In this document: one piece after another, positions 9,017 through 16,989 of the stretch
Layout of the letters: every line of letters starts with the position of its first letter
Position numbering within the stretch: position 1 is the stretch's first letter
Program-made: the position numbers and the translations under genes
From: an uncultured Actinomyces sp.
Lineage (GTDB): Bacteria; Actinomycetota; Actinomycetes; Actinomycetales; Actinomycetaceae
NCBI GenBank assembly: GCA_938041695.1
Contig: CALISI010000019.1
Span: 1-47,048, forward strand
Direction: 5' to 3'
Length of the DNA stretch: 47,048 nucleotides
Notes under the pieces: model-generated
The model's database searches: none
The model's input: only the letters and a program-made list of their open reading frames with translations
What the model was told of the DNA's origin: nothing

Positions 9017-9555
9017 GTTCGACCGTCGGTCCCGACCGCTCCGTGCGGCCCGCCCAGCGCGGCGACGCCCCCGCGATCGCTCAGCTGCAGTACGAAGCGT
9101 GGCGTTCCCTCATGGGGGAGAGCGCGTTGGGCGCACAGGGCATCACAGTTGAGACGCTCGCCGCGCAGTGGGAGGAGACGCTCGGCGCGCTGCGGCCCGC
9201 GGGTTCCGCGCTCCTCGTGGCCCTCCACGGGAACACGATCGTGGGCTTTGCGCTCGCCGGTCCTGACGAGGCCGGGGCCGCCTCGGGCGACTCTGCCACC
9301 TCGGGCGACGGCGCGGTGGCCGCGACGCAGGTGTACGAGCTGACGGTGGAGAAGAACTTCCAGCGCTCGGGTCATGCGTCGCGCCTGCTGGCGGCTGTTG
9401 CTGACTTGACGAGTGGCCAGCTGCGCGCCTGGGTGGGTGTCGACGATGAGGAGCGTCAGCGTTTTTACACGTCGGCGGGTTTTGCGCCCTCCGGTGCGGT
9501 GCGCGTGCTGGGTGATGGGCTGACGCAACACATGTGGTGGGCGGATCGCGACTAA
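9013..9555 (+). CDS. GNAT family N-acetyltransferase
   Basis: The 180-residue product is a GCN5-related acetyltransferase, which would transfer an acetyl group from acetyl-CoA to an amine. The acetyl-CoA binding motif A is visible as VYELTVEKNFQRSGHASRLL (about residues 111-130), with Q-R-S-G-H-A in the pyrophosphate-binding loop, and motif B as QRFYTSAGF near 150. A Gly/Ala/Ser-rich loop (about 84-102) interrupts the middle of the fold. The GTG start overlaps the dapB stop (GTGA), so it is co-translated with dapB. The substrate cannot be read from sequence; a link to lysine/DAP metabolism is suggested only by position. Confidence 0.85.
   Translation: MSSTVGPDRSVRPAQRGDAPAIAQLQYEAWRSLMGESALGAQGITVETLAAQWEETLGALRPAGSALLVALHGNTIVGFALAGPDEAGAASGDSATSGDGAVAATQVYELTVEKNFQRSGHASRLLAAVADLTSGQLRAWVGVDDEERQRFYTSAGFAPSGAVRVLGDGLTQHMWWADRD
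9265..9277 (+). repeat. GACGAGGCCGGGG repeat, copy 2
   Basis: Exact copy in the flexible Gly/Ala-rich loop of the acetyltransferase, read as D-E-A-G. Confidence 0.7.
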
Positions 9556-9647
9556 GGGCCTACGGCGCGATCGATTCCGCGCGGGCGAGCTGCTGTGCCG
9601 TCTGTCCATGTCGGAGTCGGTTGTGTCCATCGGTGGGCAGGCCTGCG

Positions 9648-9660
9648 TATCATGGAGAGC
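9648..9660 (+). promoter_or_regulatory. Leaderless-type -10 of dapA
   Basis: TATCAT (9648-9653) is followed by 7 nt and then the ATG at 9661. No ribosome binding site at usable spacing is present, which fits transcription starting at the A of the start codon. Confidence 0.6.
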
Positions 9661-10557
9661 ATGAGTAACATTCCTCCCCGCCGCTTCGGTTCCCTCGCAG
9701 CCGCCATGGTCACGCCGATGACCGCCACCGGTGAGATTGATCTGCCATCCGCGCAGCGCCTGGCGATCAAGCTGGTGGACGAGGGATGCGACACGATCCT
9801 GCTGTCCGGCACGACGGGTGAGTCGCCGACGACTCACCAGCCGGAGAAGAATGACTTGACGGACGCCGTCCGGGAGGCGGTGGGGGATCGCGCGTTCATC
9901 CTGTGTGGCGCGTGTTCGAATGACACTGCGCATGCGGTGCGTATCGGTGAGGGTGCCCAGGAGCACGGAGCGGACGGTCTGCTCATCGTGTCCCCGTACT
10001 ACAATCGTCCTTCCCAGGAGGGCCTGCGTGCGCACGTGCGCGCCGTGACGGATGCGACCGACCTGCCCGTCATGCTCTATGACATTCCAGGTCGTACGGG
10101 CATCGCGTTTTCTGATTCGACACTGGACATCCTCGCCCAGCATCCGCGCATCCTGGGCGTCAAGGATGCCACGGGTGACGTGGAGACCGGTGTGGAGCGC
10201 ATGCACCGCACGGGCCTGGAGTACTACTCGGGTGATGACGGCCTGAACTTCGCGTGGATGACGGGTGGCGCCTCGGGCTTCATCTCAGTGGTGACGCACG
10301 TGGCCTCGGCCCACTATCGCCGCATGATCGAGCTGCTCGACTCCGATCAGGTGTGGGAGGCCCGCGAGCTGTCGTATTCGCTGCGTCCCCTTGTGCACGC
10401 CATCATGGGTGGAGGACAGGGCGCGGTCATGGCGAAGTACGCCCTGTGGCTGCAGGGCGTCATCGACAGCCCGGCCGTGCGCCTGCCGATGGTCGGCATC
10501 AGTGACGACGAGGTGTCGGCCCTACGTCGCGCCCTGTGCACCGCCGGCCTGCTCTGA
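9661..10557 (+). CDS. dapA: 4-hydroxy-tetrahydrodipicolinate synthase
   Basis: DapA condenses pyruvate with aspartate semialdehyde, the first committed step of lysine/DAP synthesis. The 298-residue TIM-barrel protein has the phosphate-binding-like GTTGESPTT motif (about residues 43-51), the YYNRPSQEGL segment with the catalytic Tyr, and the Schiff-base lysine in LGVKDATGD (about 160-168). The ATG at 9661 is preferred to one at 9652 because the latter lies inside the -10 hexamer. A weak C5/G4 hairpin at 10567-10588 follows. In mycobacteria the next gene is rnj; here a five-gene accessory locus intervenes. Confidence 0.96.
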   Translation: MSNIPPRRFGSLAAAMVTPMTATGEIDLPSAQRLAIKLVDEGCDTILLSGTTGESPTTHQPEKNDLTDAVREAVGDRAFILCGACSNDTAHAVRIGEGAQEHGADGLLIVSPYYNRPSQEGLRAHVRAVTDATDLPVMLYDIPGRTGIAFSDSTLDILAQHPRILGVKDATGDVETGVERMHRTGLEYYSGDDGLNFAWMTGGASGFISVVTHVASAHYRRMIELLDSDQVWEARELSYSLRPLVHAIMGGGQGAVMAKYALWLQGVIDSPAVRLPMVGISDDEVSALRRALCTAGLL

Positions 10558-10639
10558 CACGCCTCGCCCCCGTCGAGACCCGGCGGGGAGGAGTTGTATG
10601 TTCCGCGCTGCATGGGGGCCGTGGCGGCGTCATCGAACG

Positions 10640-10690
10640 TTGACGATCACCAATAGTTAGGCTTAATATACTTAGGTAAAGCTCATCAAC
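10640..10690 (+). promoter_or_regulatory. Promoter with candidate DtxR/IdeR-type iron box
   Basis: TTGACG (10640-10645) and TAATAT (10664-10669), 18 nt apart, form a good promoter in a locally AT-rich patch. Directly over its start, TTAGGTAAAGCTCATCAAC (10672-10690) matches the DtxR/IdeR consensus TTAGGTWAGSCTWACCTWA at about 14 of 19 positions. A second TTAGG half-site lies at 10657-10661. This would make the downstream operon iron-repressed. Confidence 0.4.
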
Positions 10691-10720
10691 ACTGATCGTT
10701 GTCTCAAAGGAACGGATATC

Positions 10721-11137
10721 GTGGCAAAGAAGGACGTCATCATTCCCCTGGTCCCCGCAGCCCTCAGCGCCCTGCTGCTCGCGGGAGGTGTGACCGTCTT
10801 TTCGGCGTGCGAGCAAAGGGCCGACGGGTCGTGGATGCACTGCCACCAGTGCCAGAACATGGTGGCCGGCAGCGCCGTCGGCCTCATCGCGCTGTATGGC
10901 GCCTCCTCGCTCGTGAAGAACAAGCCCGCGCGCCTGGCCCTGCTCGCGCTCGCGGTCATCGCCAGCGTCGTTGTGTTCTTCATTCCCGGTGGCATCTGCC
11001 CGCTGTGCGCGATGAAGACGATGCGCTGCCACACCGTCTTCCAGCCCTTCGTGCGCATCATGAGTGTCCTGGTCGCCGGCAGCGGTATTGGCGCGCTGGT
11101 GGCGTCCTGGAAGAAGGACGCGAAGCCCTCCGCCTGA
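10721..11137 (+). CDS. DUF4418 family Cys-rich membrane protein
   Basis: The 138-residue product has four predicted membrane segments (about residues 8-28, 47-65, 70-88 and 111-130). Six cysteines lie just outside them: C30-x10-C41-x2-C44 after the first segment and C93-x2-C96-x6-C103-H104 after the third. This size, topology and twin CxxC pattern fit DUF4418. The function of the family is unknown; paired CxxC sites facing one side suggest metal binding or thiol redox chemistry (inference). AAAGGAA at 10706-10712 supports the GTG start. It opens the five-gene locus and is controlled by the promoter and possible iron box at 10640-10690. Confidence 0.8.
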   Translation: MAKKDVIIPLVPAALSALLLAGGVTVFSACEQRADGSWMHCHQCQNMVAGSAVGLIALYGASSLVKNKPARLALLALAVIASVVVFFIPGGICPLCAMKTMRCHTVFQPFVRIMSVLVAGSGIGALVASWKKDAKPSA

Positions 11138-11168
11138 CGTATCGCCCCAGATGGGAGAAAATGGCGGC

Positions 11169-12029
11169 GTGAGGGCCCTACTTCGTCGAAAAACCGTGCG
11201 CGTCGCCACGGTTCTCCTCGTGCTCTCTCTTGCTATCGCTCTGACGGTCGTCGTGCGCTACGCGATGCGCTATCGCGAGGCTGTCGCCCTGGACGAGGCC
11301 GGGGATACCCAGGGCGCGTACGAGATCTTTCACTCGTTGGGACGCTACAGTGACGCCGCGCAGCGCGCGCAGTCCCTCGTCGAGGCCGATCCGGCGCTGC
11401 CGTACCGCCGCGTGTCCAAGGGCGATACGATCGAGTTTGGTTCCTACGAGCAGGACGGCGATACGTCCAATGGGGCTGAGCCGATGCGGTGGATCGTCCT
11501 CGATGAGATCGACGGCCAGCTCCTGCTGCTGAGCGCCGATGTTCTGGAGGCCCGCCAGTATCACCACGTGCCGTTCGAGGACATCACGTGGGAAAACTCC
11601 GACCTGCGCGCCTGGATGAACGGCGAGTTCTACGAGGCGGCGTTCACCCCCGTTCAGCGCGGCCTCATCGAGACGGTGCATAACGAGAACGCGGATCAGT
11701 CCATCACCGGTGCGAGCGGCGGTGCGCCGACCGATGATCGGGTTTTCGCGCTGAGCGAGACCGAGAGTGTCATTTACTTCAGCACCCCGGCCGCGCGTAG
11801 CGACATCGGTGCTGCCCCCGTCACCGAGCACGCCGCCGAAGGCCCCTTGAGCGTTTCTGAGGATGGGACCGCCGACTGGTGGCTGCGTTCTCCCGGGACG
11901 TACGGGTTCGCCACGCAATTCGTTGATGCCTCGGGAACGCCGTCGCTCAGTGGGGCAAACGTCGATCTTCAGTATGGGGTGCGACCCGCCCTGTGGATCA
12001 GCGTCGCGCGGGCCGGTGAGGGGAGCTGA
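11169..12029 (+). CDS. Membrane-anchored DUF6273-domain protein
   Basis: The 286-residue product has a basic N-terminus and one membrane segment (about residues 10-28), a short helical repeat-like region (GDTQGAYEIFHSLGRYSDA, about 46-64), and then an extracytoplasmic domain. That domain carries the DUF6273 hallmarks WENSDLRAWMNGEFYEAAF and DWWLRSPG, and ends in GVRPALWI. The domain occurs in many secreted proteins of Firmicutes and Actinobacteria; its role is unknown. No cysteines are present. GGGAGA at 11152-11157 supports the GTG at 11169; the in-frame ATG at 11151 has no such site but cannot be excluded. The stop overlaps the next start (TGATG), so it is translationally coupled to the first permease. 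Confidence 0.72.
   Translation: MRALLRRKTVRVATVLLVLSLAIALTVVVRYAMRYREAVALDEAGDTQGAYEIFHSLGRYSDAAQRAQSLVEADPALPYRRVSKGDTIEFGSYEQDGDTSNGAEPMRWIVLDEIDGQLLLLSADVLEARQYHHVPFEDITWENSDLRAWMNGEFYEAAFTPVQRGLIETVHNENADQSITGASGGAPTDDRVFALSETESVIYFSTPAARSDIGAAPVTEHAAEGPLSVSEDGTADWWLRSPGTYGFATQFVDASGTPSLSGANVDLQYGVRPALWISVARAGEGS
11292..11304 (+). repeat. GACGAGGCCGGGG repeat, copy 3
   Basis: Exact copy near the start of the DUF6273 gene, read as D-E-A-G. Confidence 0.7.
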
Positions 12030-13219
12030 TGAACAGCGCGCTGTCCCTGCGCCGCGTTCCCCTCGCGAACGTTCGGGCGCATCCACTCCGGTCCGTCGTC
12101 ATCCTCTGTCTCGCGCTCGCGCAGGCGGCGTGCGTCTTTGGAGGGTTCATTCTTGTCGCTGCCGCGAGGAACGAACTATCCCTTGCCGAGCGGCGGCTCG
12201 GCGCCGACCTCGTCGTCTACCCGACGAGCTGCCTGAATCAGGTGGACAAGAAGCGCCTCCTCATGCTCGGAACCCCCGTGGACTGCCACCAGCCGCGCTC
12301 GGCTCTGGCACGCATGTCCTCGAACGAGGACATCGCCTCGGTGTCTCACCAGTTGTACGTCTCAGAGACGCTCTCCGACGGCTCCACTCGGTGGATTGTC
12401 GGATTCGAACCGGAGACGGACTTCGTGCTGGGTCCCTGGATGCGCGAGGGGGAGCGGGCGTCCCTGCCCCGCGGGAGCGTCGCGGTCGGTAGTGCTGTCC
12501 CCGGGGCGGACGGGCAGACCCTCTCAGTCTTTGGCGAGGAGCACCCGACTAACGCGCATCTGCTCGCCACTGGCTCGGAGCTGGATAACGCTGTCTTCGT
12601 CAGTATGGATACCCTCTCCGACATTGTCGCGCACGCGCGCGCGGCGGGGAAGGACATCGACGCCACCGTTGACCCGAGCTCCGACTACTCGGCGGCGCTT
12701 GTGCGAACGTCGGGCAGTGACACTATCGAGAGCGTCACGAACTGGATCAACCTCTACGTGCGTAAGGTGAGGGCTGTGCGCAGCAGCGAAGCACTCGTCG
12801 ACACTGCCTCGGGCATTCGATCCCACCGCGGGCTCGCGATCGGGGTCCTCGGCGCCATCTGGCTGGTGCTGCTCGGCGCTCTCGTCGTCGCACAGGTGAG
12901 TCTCATGAACGAACGACGCGCCGAACTCACCGTCTGGCGTTCGATCGGGGCATCGCATGGCATCATCAACCGCGTCATGCTGGGTGAATCCGCGTTACTC
13001 CACGCCGTGGGTGCACTCGCGGGCGTGGCGCTGATAGCCCTTGCCCTGCCTGTTGTGGGTGATGGAAGCCTCCTCGAGGTCCTCACCGCCCCCGGGACGT
13101 CACTGCCCCTCGCCGGTGTATCGATAGCCGTAGTCACCTGTGTGGGGATCGTGGGAACGCGCCTCGCCCTCGCTCGGGTAGGCCGCGTGGTCAGCGGACA
13201 GAAAACGGTCCTGATCTAG
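12029..13219 (+). CDS. FtsX/MacB-type ABC transporter permease (first)
   Basis: The 396-residue product has the FtsX/MacB layout: an N-terminal membrane helix (about residues 22-45), a large extracytoplasmic domain (about 48-265) and three C-terminal helices with the FtsX core (NERRAELTVWRSIGASHGII, about 292-311). The extracytoplasmic domain has two cysteines, C68 and C86, within the segment from TSCLNQ to PVDCHQ, and the motif PETDFVLGPWM that is also found in the second permease. MacB-type pumps do not carry solute through the membrane; they couple ATP hydrolysis to movement of the periplasmic domain. The start overlaps the previous stop by one base. Confidence 0.87.
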   Translation: MNSALSLRRVPLANVRAHPLRSVVILCLALAQAACVFGGFILVAAARNELSLAERRLGADLVVYPTSCLNQVDKKRLLMLGTPVDCHQPRSALARMSSNEDIASVSHQLYVSETLSDGSTRWIVGFEPETDFVLGPWMREGERASLPRGSVAVGSAVPGADGQTLSVFGEEHPTNAHLLATGSELDNAVFVSMDTLSDIVAHARAAGKDIDATVDPSSDYSAALVRTSGSDTIESVTNWINLYVRKVRAVRSSEALVDTASGIRSHRGLAIGVLGAIWLVLLGALVVAQVSLMNERRAELTVWRSIGASHGIINRVMLGESALLHAVGALAGVALIALALPVVGDGSLLEVLTAPGTSLPLAGVSIAVVTCVGIVGTRLALARVGRVVSGQKTVLI

Positions 13220-13246
13220 GGACGATGGTCAAGGAGGAATGACGCA

Positions 13247-14455
13247 ATGCTGTCGCGCTCGCGACTTCCGTGGATGAACCTGCGCGGGTACCCCGTGCGG
13301 ACGGGGACCCTCGTCCTCTTTTCCATGCTCATGACGATGACGATTTTCGGAGGGACCCTTATCGTCCAGGGGATCGAACACGGCCTGCGCACGGTCCAGT
13401 CGCGCCTGGGAGCCGACATCATGGTCACCCCCGCCGAGGCCGATACCGACTTTGACGCACAGACGTTCCTTGTGAGCGCCGAGCCCTCATACTTCTATAT
13501 GGACGCGGCCACGCGCGATGAGGTCGCCGCCGTCGACGGGGTCGAAGCTGCGTCCTCCCAGCTCTTCCTGGCCTCGGCGAGGGCGAGCTGTTGCTCGGGC
13601 CGCTACCAGGTGATCGCCTACGATCCCGCCACCGACTTCACGATTCAGCCGTGGATGAGGGACGCGGTGGGGCGCACACAACTGGGAGATGACGAGGTGA
13701 TCGTCGGAGCCAACGTGCTCGCCAACGACCCGGGCAACTTCCAGCTCTTCGACAACACGCTGCGGGTCGTCGGGCAGTTCGATGCGACCGGATCGACCCT
13801 TGACAACGCGGTCTACATGAACTTCGAGACCGCCAAGAAGGTCATCGACTCCTCGCTGCGCAAGGGCCTCAACAAGTACTCGACGCTTGAGACGGACCGC
13901 ATTATCTCCTCGGTGATGGTCAAGGTGGCGCCCGGATACGACGCCGAGGCCGTGGCGGCGCAGATTCACCAGCAGGTGCCCGGCGTTGCGGTCGCCACCT
14001 CAACGAGGATGGTCAGCGGCATCGCGCAATCGCTGGACTCGACGTCGCGCACGGTGGCTGTCCTCATCGGCGTCGCGTGGGGCGTCGGCCTGCTCATGAT
14101 CACCCTGTTGTTCGTCCTGATGGTCGCCGAACGCAGGCGGGAATTCGCCACTCTCGTCGCCATGGGTGCGCACCGGCGGATGATCTCCGGCATCATCATC
14201 CGCGAGGCGCTCGGCGTCAATCTCCTCGGAGGTGTCGGTGGCATCATCATCTCGGGTGTCCTCCTCGTGTCCTTCTCCGGCCTCGTCGACCAGAGCCTGG
14301 GGGGCGGATTCCTCGTACCATCCGCGCTGACGCTGGCGCTATTGTCTCTGGGGGCGCTCGCGTCGGTGGGCATCGTCGCCCTCGTCTCCTCGTGGATAGC
14401 GCTGCGGTACGTGACAACAATGGATGCCAGCCTGGCCCTGAAGGAAGGGGAGTGA
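13247..14455 (+). CDS. FtsX/MacB-type ABC transporter permease (second)
   Basis: This 402-residue protein is a paralogue of the preceding permease, with the same helix-domain-three-helix plan and the FtsX core (AERRREFATLVAMGAHRRMI). Its extracytoplasmic domain contains an adjacent cysteine pair, C115-C116, in SARASCCSGRYQ, shortly before the shared PATDFTIQPWM motif. The first permease lacks this pair and instead has C68/C86, so the two probably form a heterodimer with different thiol sites. AAGGAGG at 13231-13237 supports the ATG at 13247. Similar permease pairs occur in the iron-uptake loci with Ftr1/P19-type genes, but neither of those genes is present here. Confidence 0.87.
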   Translation: MLSRSRLPWMNLRGYPVRTGTLVLFSMLMTMTIFGGTLIVQGIEHGLRTVQSRLGADIMVTPAEADTDFDAQTFLVSAEPSYFYMDAATRDEVAAVDGVEAASSQLFLASARASCCSGRYQVIAYDPATDFTIQPWMRDAVGRTQLGDDEVIVGANVLANDPGNFQLFDNTLRVVGQFDATGSTLDNAVYMNFETAKKVIDSSLRKGLNKYSTLETDRIISSVMVKVAPGYDAEAVAAQIHQQVPGVAVATSTRMVSGIAQSLDSTSRTVAVLIGVAWGVGLLMITLLFVLMVAERRREFATLVAMGAHRRMISGIIIREALGVNLLGGVGGIIISGVLLVSFSGLVDQSLGGGFLVPSALTLALLSLGALASVGIVALVSSWIALRYVTTMDASLALKEGE

Positions 14456-14456
14456 C

Positions 14457-15131
14457 ATGATCATCGAGGCAACGGGTGTGTCGAAAGAGTTTGCCAGGGC
14501 ACGCGGAGGAAAGCGGGTCTTCACCGCGGTCCACCCGCTGGATTTCGGCCTGGATGAGAGTCAACTGACCGTCATCTCCGGCCACTCGGGCAGCGGTAAG
14601 AGCACCCTGCTGACCATGCTCGCTGGGATCCTCACGCCCACGGCCGGACACGTGGGTGTCGAGGGAACGGATCTGTACGCGCTGCGCGACGAGGAGCGCT
14701 CCCGCCTGCGCAACGCGCGCATCGGCCTCGTCCCCCAAGGGAATACGGCGCTGCGCGCCCTGACGGTCCTCGATAACGTCCTGCTGCCCTCAGTCCTCTA
14801 CAGCCGGGACGAGGCACCCGCGGCGCGTGGACGCGAGCTGCTGACCACCGTAGGCTTGGCCGACCTGGCCGAAGCCAAACCCACCGAGCTGTCGGGCGGG
14901 GAACTGCGCCGCATGGCGATCGCGCGCGCCCTCCTCATGGAACCCTCCATCGTTTTGGCGGACGAGCCCACAGCTGGCCTCGATAGCGCGAACGCGACCG
15001 CAGTCCTGACCCTCCTGCGCGACGCCGCGAACGCCGGCGCCGCCGTCCTCGTCGTCTCCCACGAGGCCGACGCCCGCCACTTCGCCGACCGCGGCTACAC
15101 CATGGAAGACGGGCGCCTGCACCACCAGTGA
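14457..15131 (+). CDS. ABC transporter ATP-binding protein (LolD/MacB type)
   Basis: The 224-residue ATPase would drive the two permeases just upstream. It has Walker A (GHSGSGKST, about residues 41-49), the Q-loop (LVPQGN, about 90), the signature LSGGELRRM (about 142-150), Walker B with the catalytic Glu (IVLADEPTAGLD, about 164-175) and the switch His in VVSHEADA (near 200). Length and the GNTALRALTVLDNVLLP segment after the Q-loop fit the LolD/MacB/FtsE class. One base separates it from the second permease. It closes the five-gene locus; no clear terminator follows. Confidence 0.93.
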   Translation: MIIEATGVSKEFARARGGKRVFTAVHPLDFGLDESQLTVISGHSGSGKSTLLTMLAGILTPTAGHVGVEGTDLYALRDEERSRLRNARIGLVPQGNTALRALTVLDNVLLPSVLYSRDEAPAARGRELLTTVGLADLAEAKPTELSGGELRRMAIARALLMEPSIVLADEPTAGLDSANATAVLTLLRDAANAGAAVLVVSHEADARHFADRGYTMEDGRLHHQ

Positions 15132-15230
15132 CCCATGATCGCCCCCGATGACGCCAAATGTGAGGGGACCGACCTATCCAACGTGGCTCCCGATGCGGGC
15201 AAAGAGGCGCCAACGTGGCAGACTGGCATC

Positions 15231-16922
15231 ATGAAGTCTTTGTACGAGAACCTCAGCGAACCCGCGCCCCTGGAAAAGGGCGCACTGCGAGTGATCCCGC
15301 TGGGAGGTCTCGGCGAGGTCGGCCGCAACATGGACGTCCTCGAGTACCGGGGCAAGCTCCTGGTCGTGGATTGTGGCGTTCTCTTCCCCGAGGAGACCCA
15401 GCCCGGCGTCGACCTGATCCTGCCGGATTTCTCGTGGATTGAAGACCGCATGGACGACGTCGTCGGCCTTGTCCTCACCCACGGTCACGAGGACCACATC
15501 GGTGCCGTGCCCTACCTGCTGAAGCTGCGAGGTGACATCCCGATCTACGGATCCGATCTGACCCTGGCCTTCGTCGCCCCCAAGCTGCGTGAACACCGCC
15601 TGTCCGACCCGGGCCTCAACGTCGTCGCCGAGGGCGATCGCCTCACCGTCGGCCCCTTCGACCTCGAATTCGTGTCCGTCACCCACTCGATCCCCGACGC
15701 GCTCGCGGTTTTCGTGCGCACGGATGCAGGCAACGTCCTCATCACGGGTGACTTCAAGATGGATCAGCTGCCGCTGGACCGTCGCCTCACGGACCTGCGC
15801 GCGTTCGCTCGCATGGGCGAGGAGGGCGTCGACCTGTTCATGGTGGACTCCACGAACGCGCTAGTGCCCGGATTCATCACGCCCGAGCGCGAGATCGGCC
15901 CGGTGCTCGATCAGGTCTTCGGCGAGGCGAGTGGCCAGATCATCGTCGCGTCCTTCGCTTCACACGTGCATCGTGTCCAGCAGGTCATCAACGCGGCGGC
16001 CCACCACGGGCGTCGCGTGGCCTTCGTGGGCCGCTCCATGGAGCGCAACATGCGCATCGCGGAGGAGAAAGGCTACCTGTCGATCCCCGAGGGCATCATC
16101 GTGGACCTCAAGGGCATTAGCGAGCTGCCGCCCTCCGAGCGCGTCTACATGGCGACCGGTTCTCAGGGCGAGCCGATGGCAGCCCTGTCGCGCATGTCGG
16201 TGGGGTCGCACCGCACCGTTCGAATCGAGCCCGGCGACATGGTTGTGCTGGCCTCCTCGCTGATCCCCGGTAACGAGAACTCCGTGTACCGCGTTATCAA
16301 CGACCTGACCCGCCTGGGTGCGCGCGTCGTGTCGAAGGAGAACGCGAAGGTGCACGTGTCCGGCCACGCGAGCGCCGGCGAGCTCATCTACTGCTACAAC
16401 ATCGTTCAGCCCAAGAACGTGATGCCCATTCACGGCGAGGTTCGCCACCTGGTGGGTAACGGCCAGCTGGCCGTCAAGACCGGCATGGACCCGCAGAACG
16501 TTGTCCTGGCGGAGGACGGCGTGACGGTCGACCTCAAGGACGGCGTCGCGCGCGTGTCGGGCGTCGTGCCGTGTGAGTACGTGTACGTGGACGGCCGTTC
16601 GATCGGAGAGATCTCCGAAGACGAACTGGAGACCCGCCGCACCCTGGGCTCGGAGGGCTTCATCTCGATTTTCGCGGTCGTCGAGCACGACTCCGGCATG
16701 GTCTTGGCCGGTCCCGAGATTCGTGCGATCGGCATGGCCGAGGACGACTCGGTCTTCGAGGAGATTCTCCCCGACGTCACTCAGGCGCTCAAGGACGCGG
16801 CTGCTCCCGGCTGTCAGGACCCCTACATCCTGCAGCAGGCGATGCGTCGCGTGATCGGCCGCTGGGTTGCGCGGCGCCTGCATCGTCGTCCTATGATCGT
16901 TCCGGTCGTGACCGAGCAGTAG
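15231..16922 (+). CDS. rnj: Ribonuclease J
   Basis: RNase J is a zinc-dependent beta-CASP metallo-beta-lactamase fold nuclease with 5' to 3' exonuclease and endonuclease activity, used in rRNA maturation and mRNA decay. The 563-residue product has the metal-binding motif THGHEDHIG (about residues 84-92), GDFKMD (motif 3), the beta-CASP region and HVSGHASAGE. The ATG at 15231 (MKSLYENL) gives the usual actinobacterial length. The frame is open back to an ATG at 15135, but those 32 residues look unlike the family. Neither start has a ribosome binding site. CAGACT six bases before 15231 may be a leaderless -10. Confidence 0.94.
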   Translation: MKSLYENLSEPAPLEKGALRVIPLGGLGEVGRNMDVLEYRGKLLVVDCGVLFPEETQPGVDLILPDFSWIEDRMDDVVGLVLTHGHEDHIGAVPYLLKLRGDIPIYGSDLTLAFVAPKLREHRLSDPGLNVVAEGDRLTVGPFDLEFVSVTHSIPDALAVFVRTDAGNVLITGDFKMDQLPLDRRLTDLRAFARMGEEGVDLFMVDSTNALVPGFITPEREIGPVLDQVFGEASGQIIVASFASHVHRVQQVINAAAHHGRRVAFVGRSMERNMRIAEEKGYLSIPEGIIVDLKGISELPPSERVYMATGSQGEPMAALSRMSVGSHRTVRIEPGDMVVLASSLIPGNENSVYRVINDLTRLGARVVSKENAKVHVSGHASAGELIYCYNIVQPKNVMPIHGEVRHLVGNGQLAVKTGMDPQNVVLAEDGVTVDLKDGVARVSGVVPCEYVYVDGRSIGEISEDELETRRTLGSEGFISIFAVVEHDSGMVLAGPEIRAIGMAEDDSVFEEILPDVTQALKDAAAPGCQDPYILQQAMRRVIGRWVARRLHRRPMIVPVVTEQ

Positions 16923-16989
16923 GTTGGCGTTCTTCATCGACGAGGCCGTGGCGTGCTGGGCGGTAGCGCGCTTGAAGGAAGGAATATTC

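Noticed and set aside
10657..10675. First TTAGG half-site as a full iron box
   Set aside because: Beyond TTAGG only scattered positions match the DtxR consensus; the site at 10672-10690 is much better.
12029..14455. The two FtsX genes as cell-division FtsX
   Set aside because: Each has a large extracytoplasmic domain of MacB type with cysteines, occurs as a pair and has a LolD-like ATPase; true ftsEX order and the short FtsX domain are absent.
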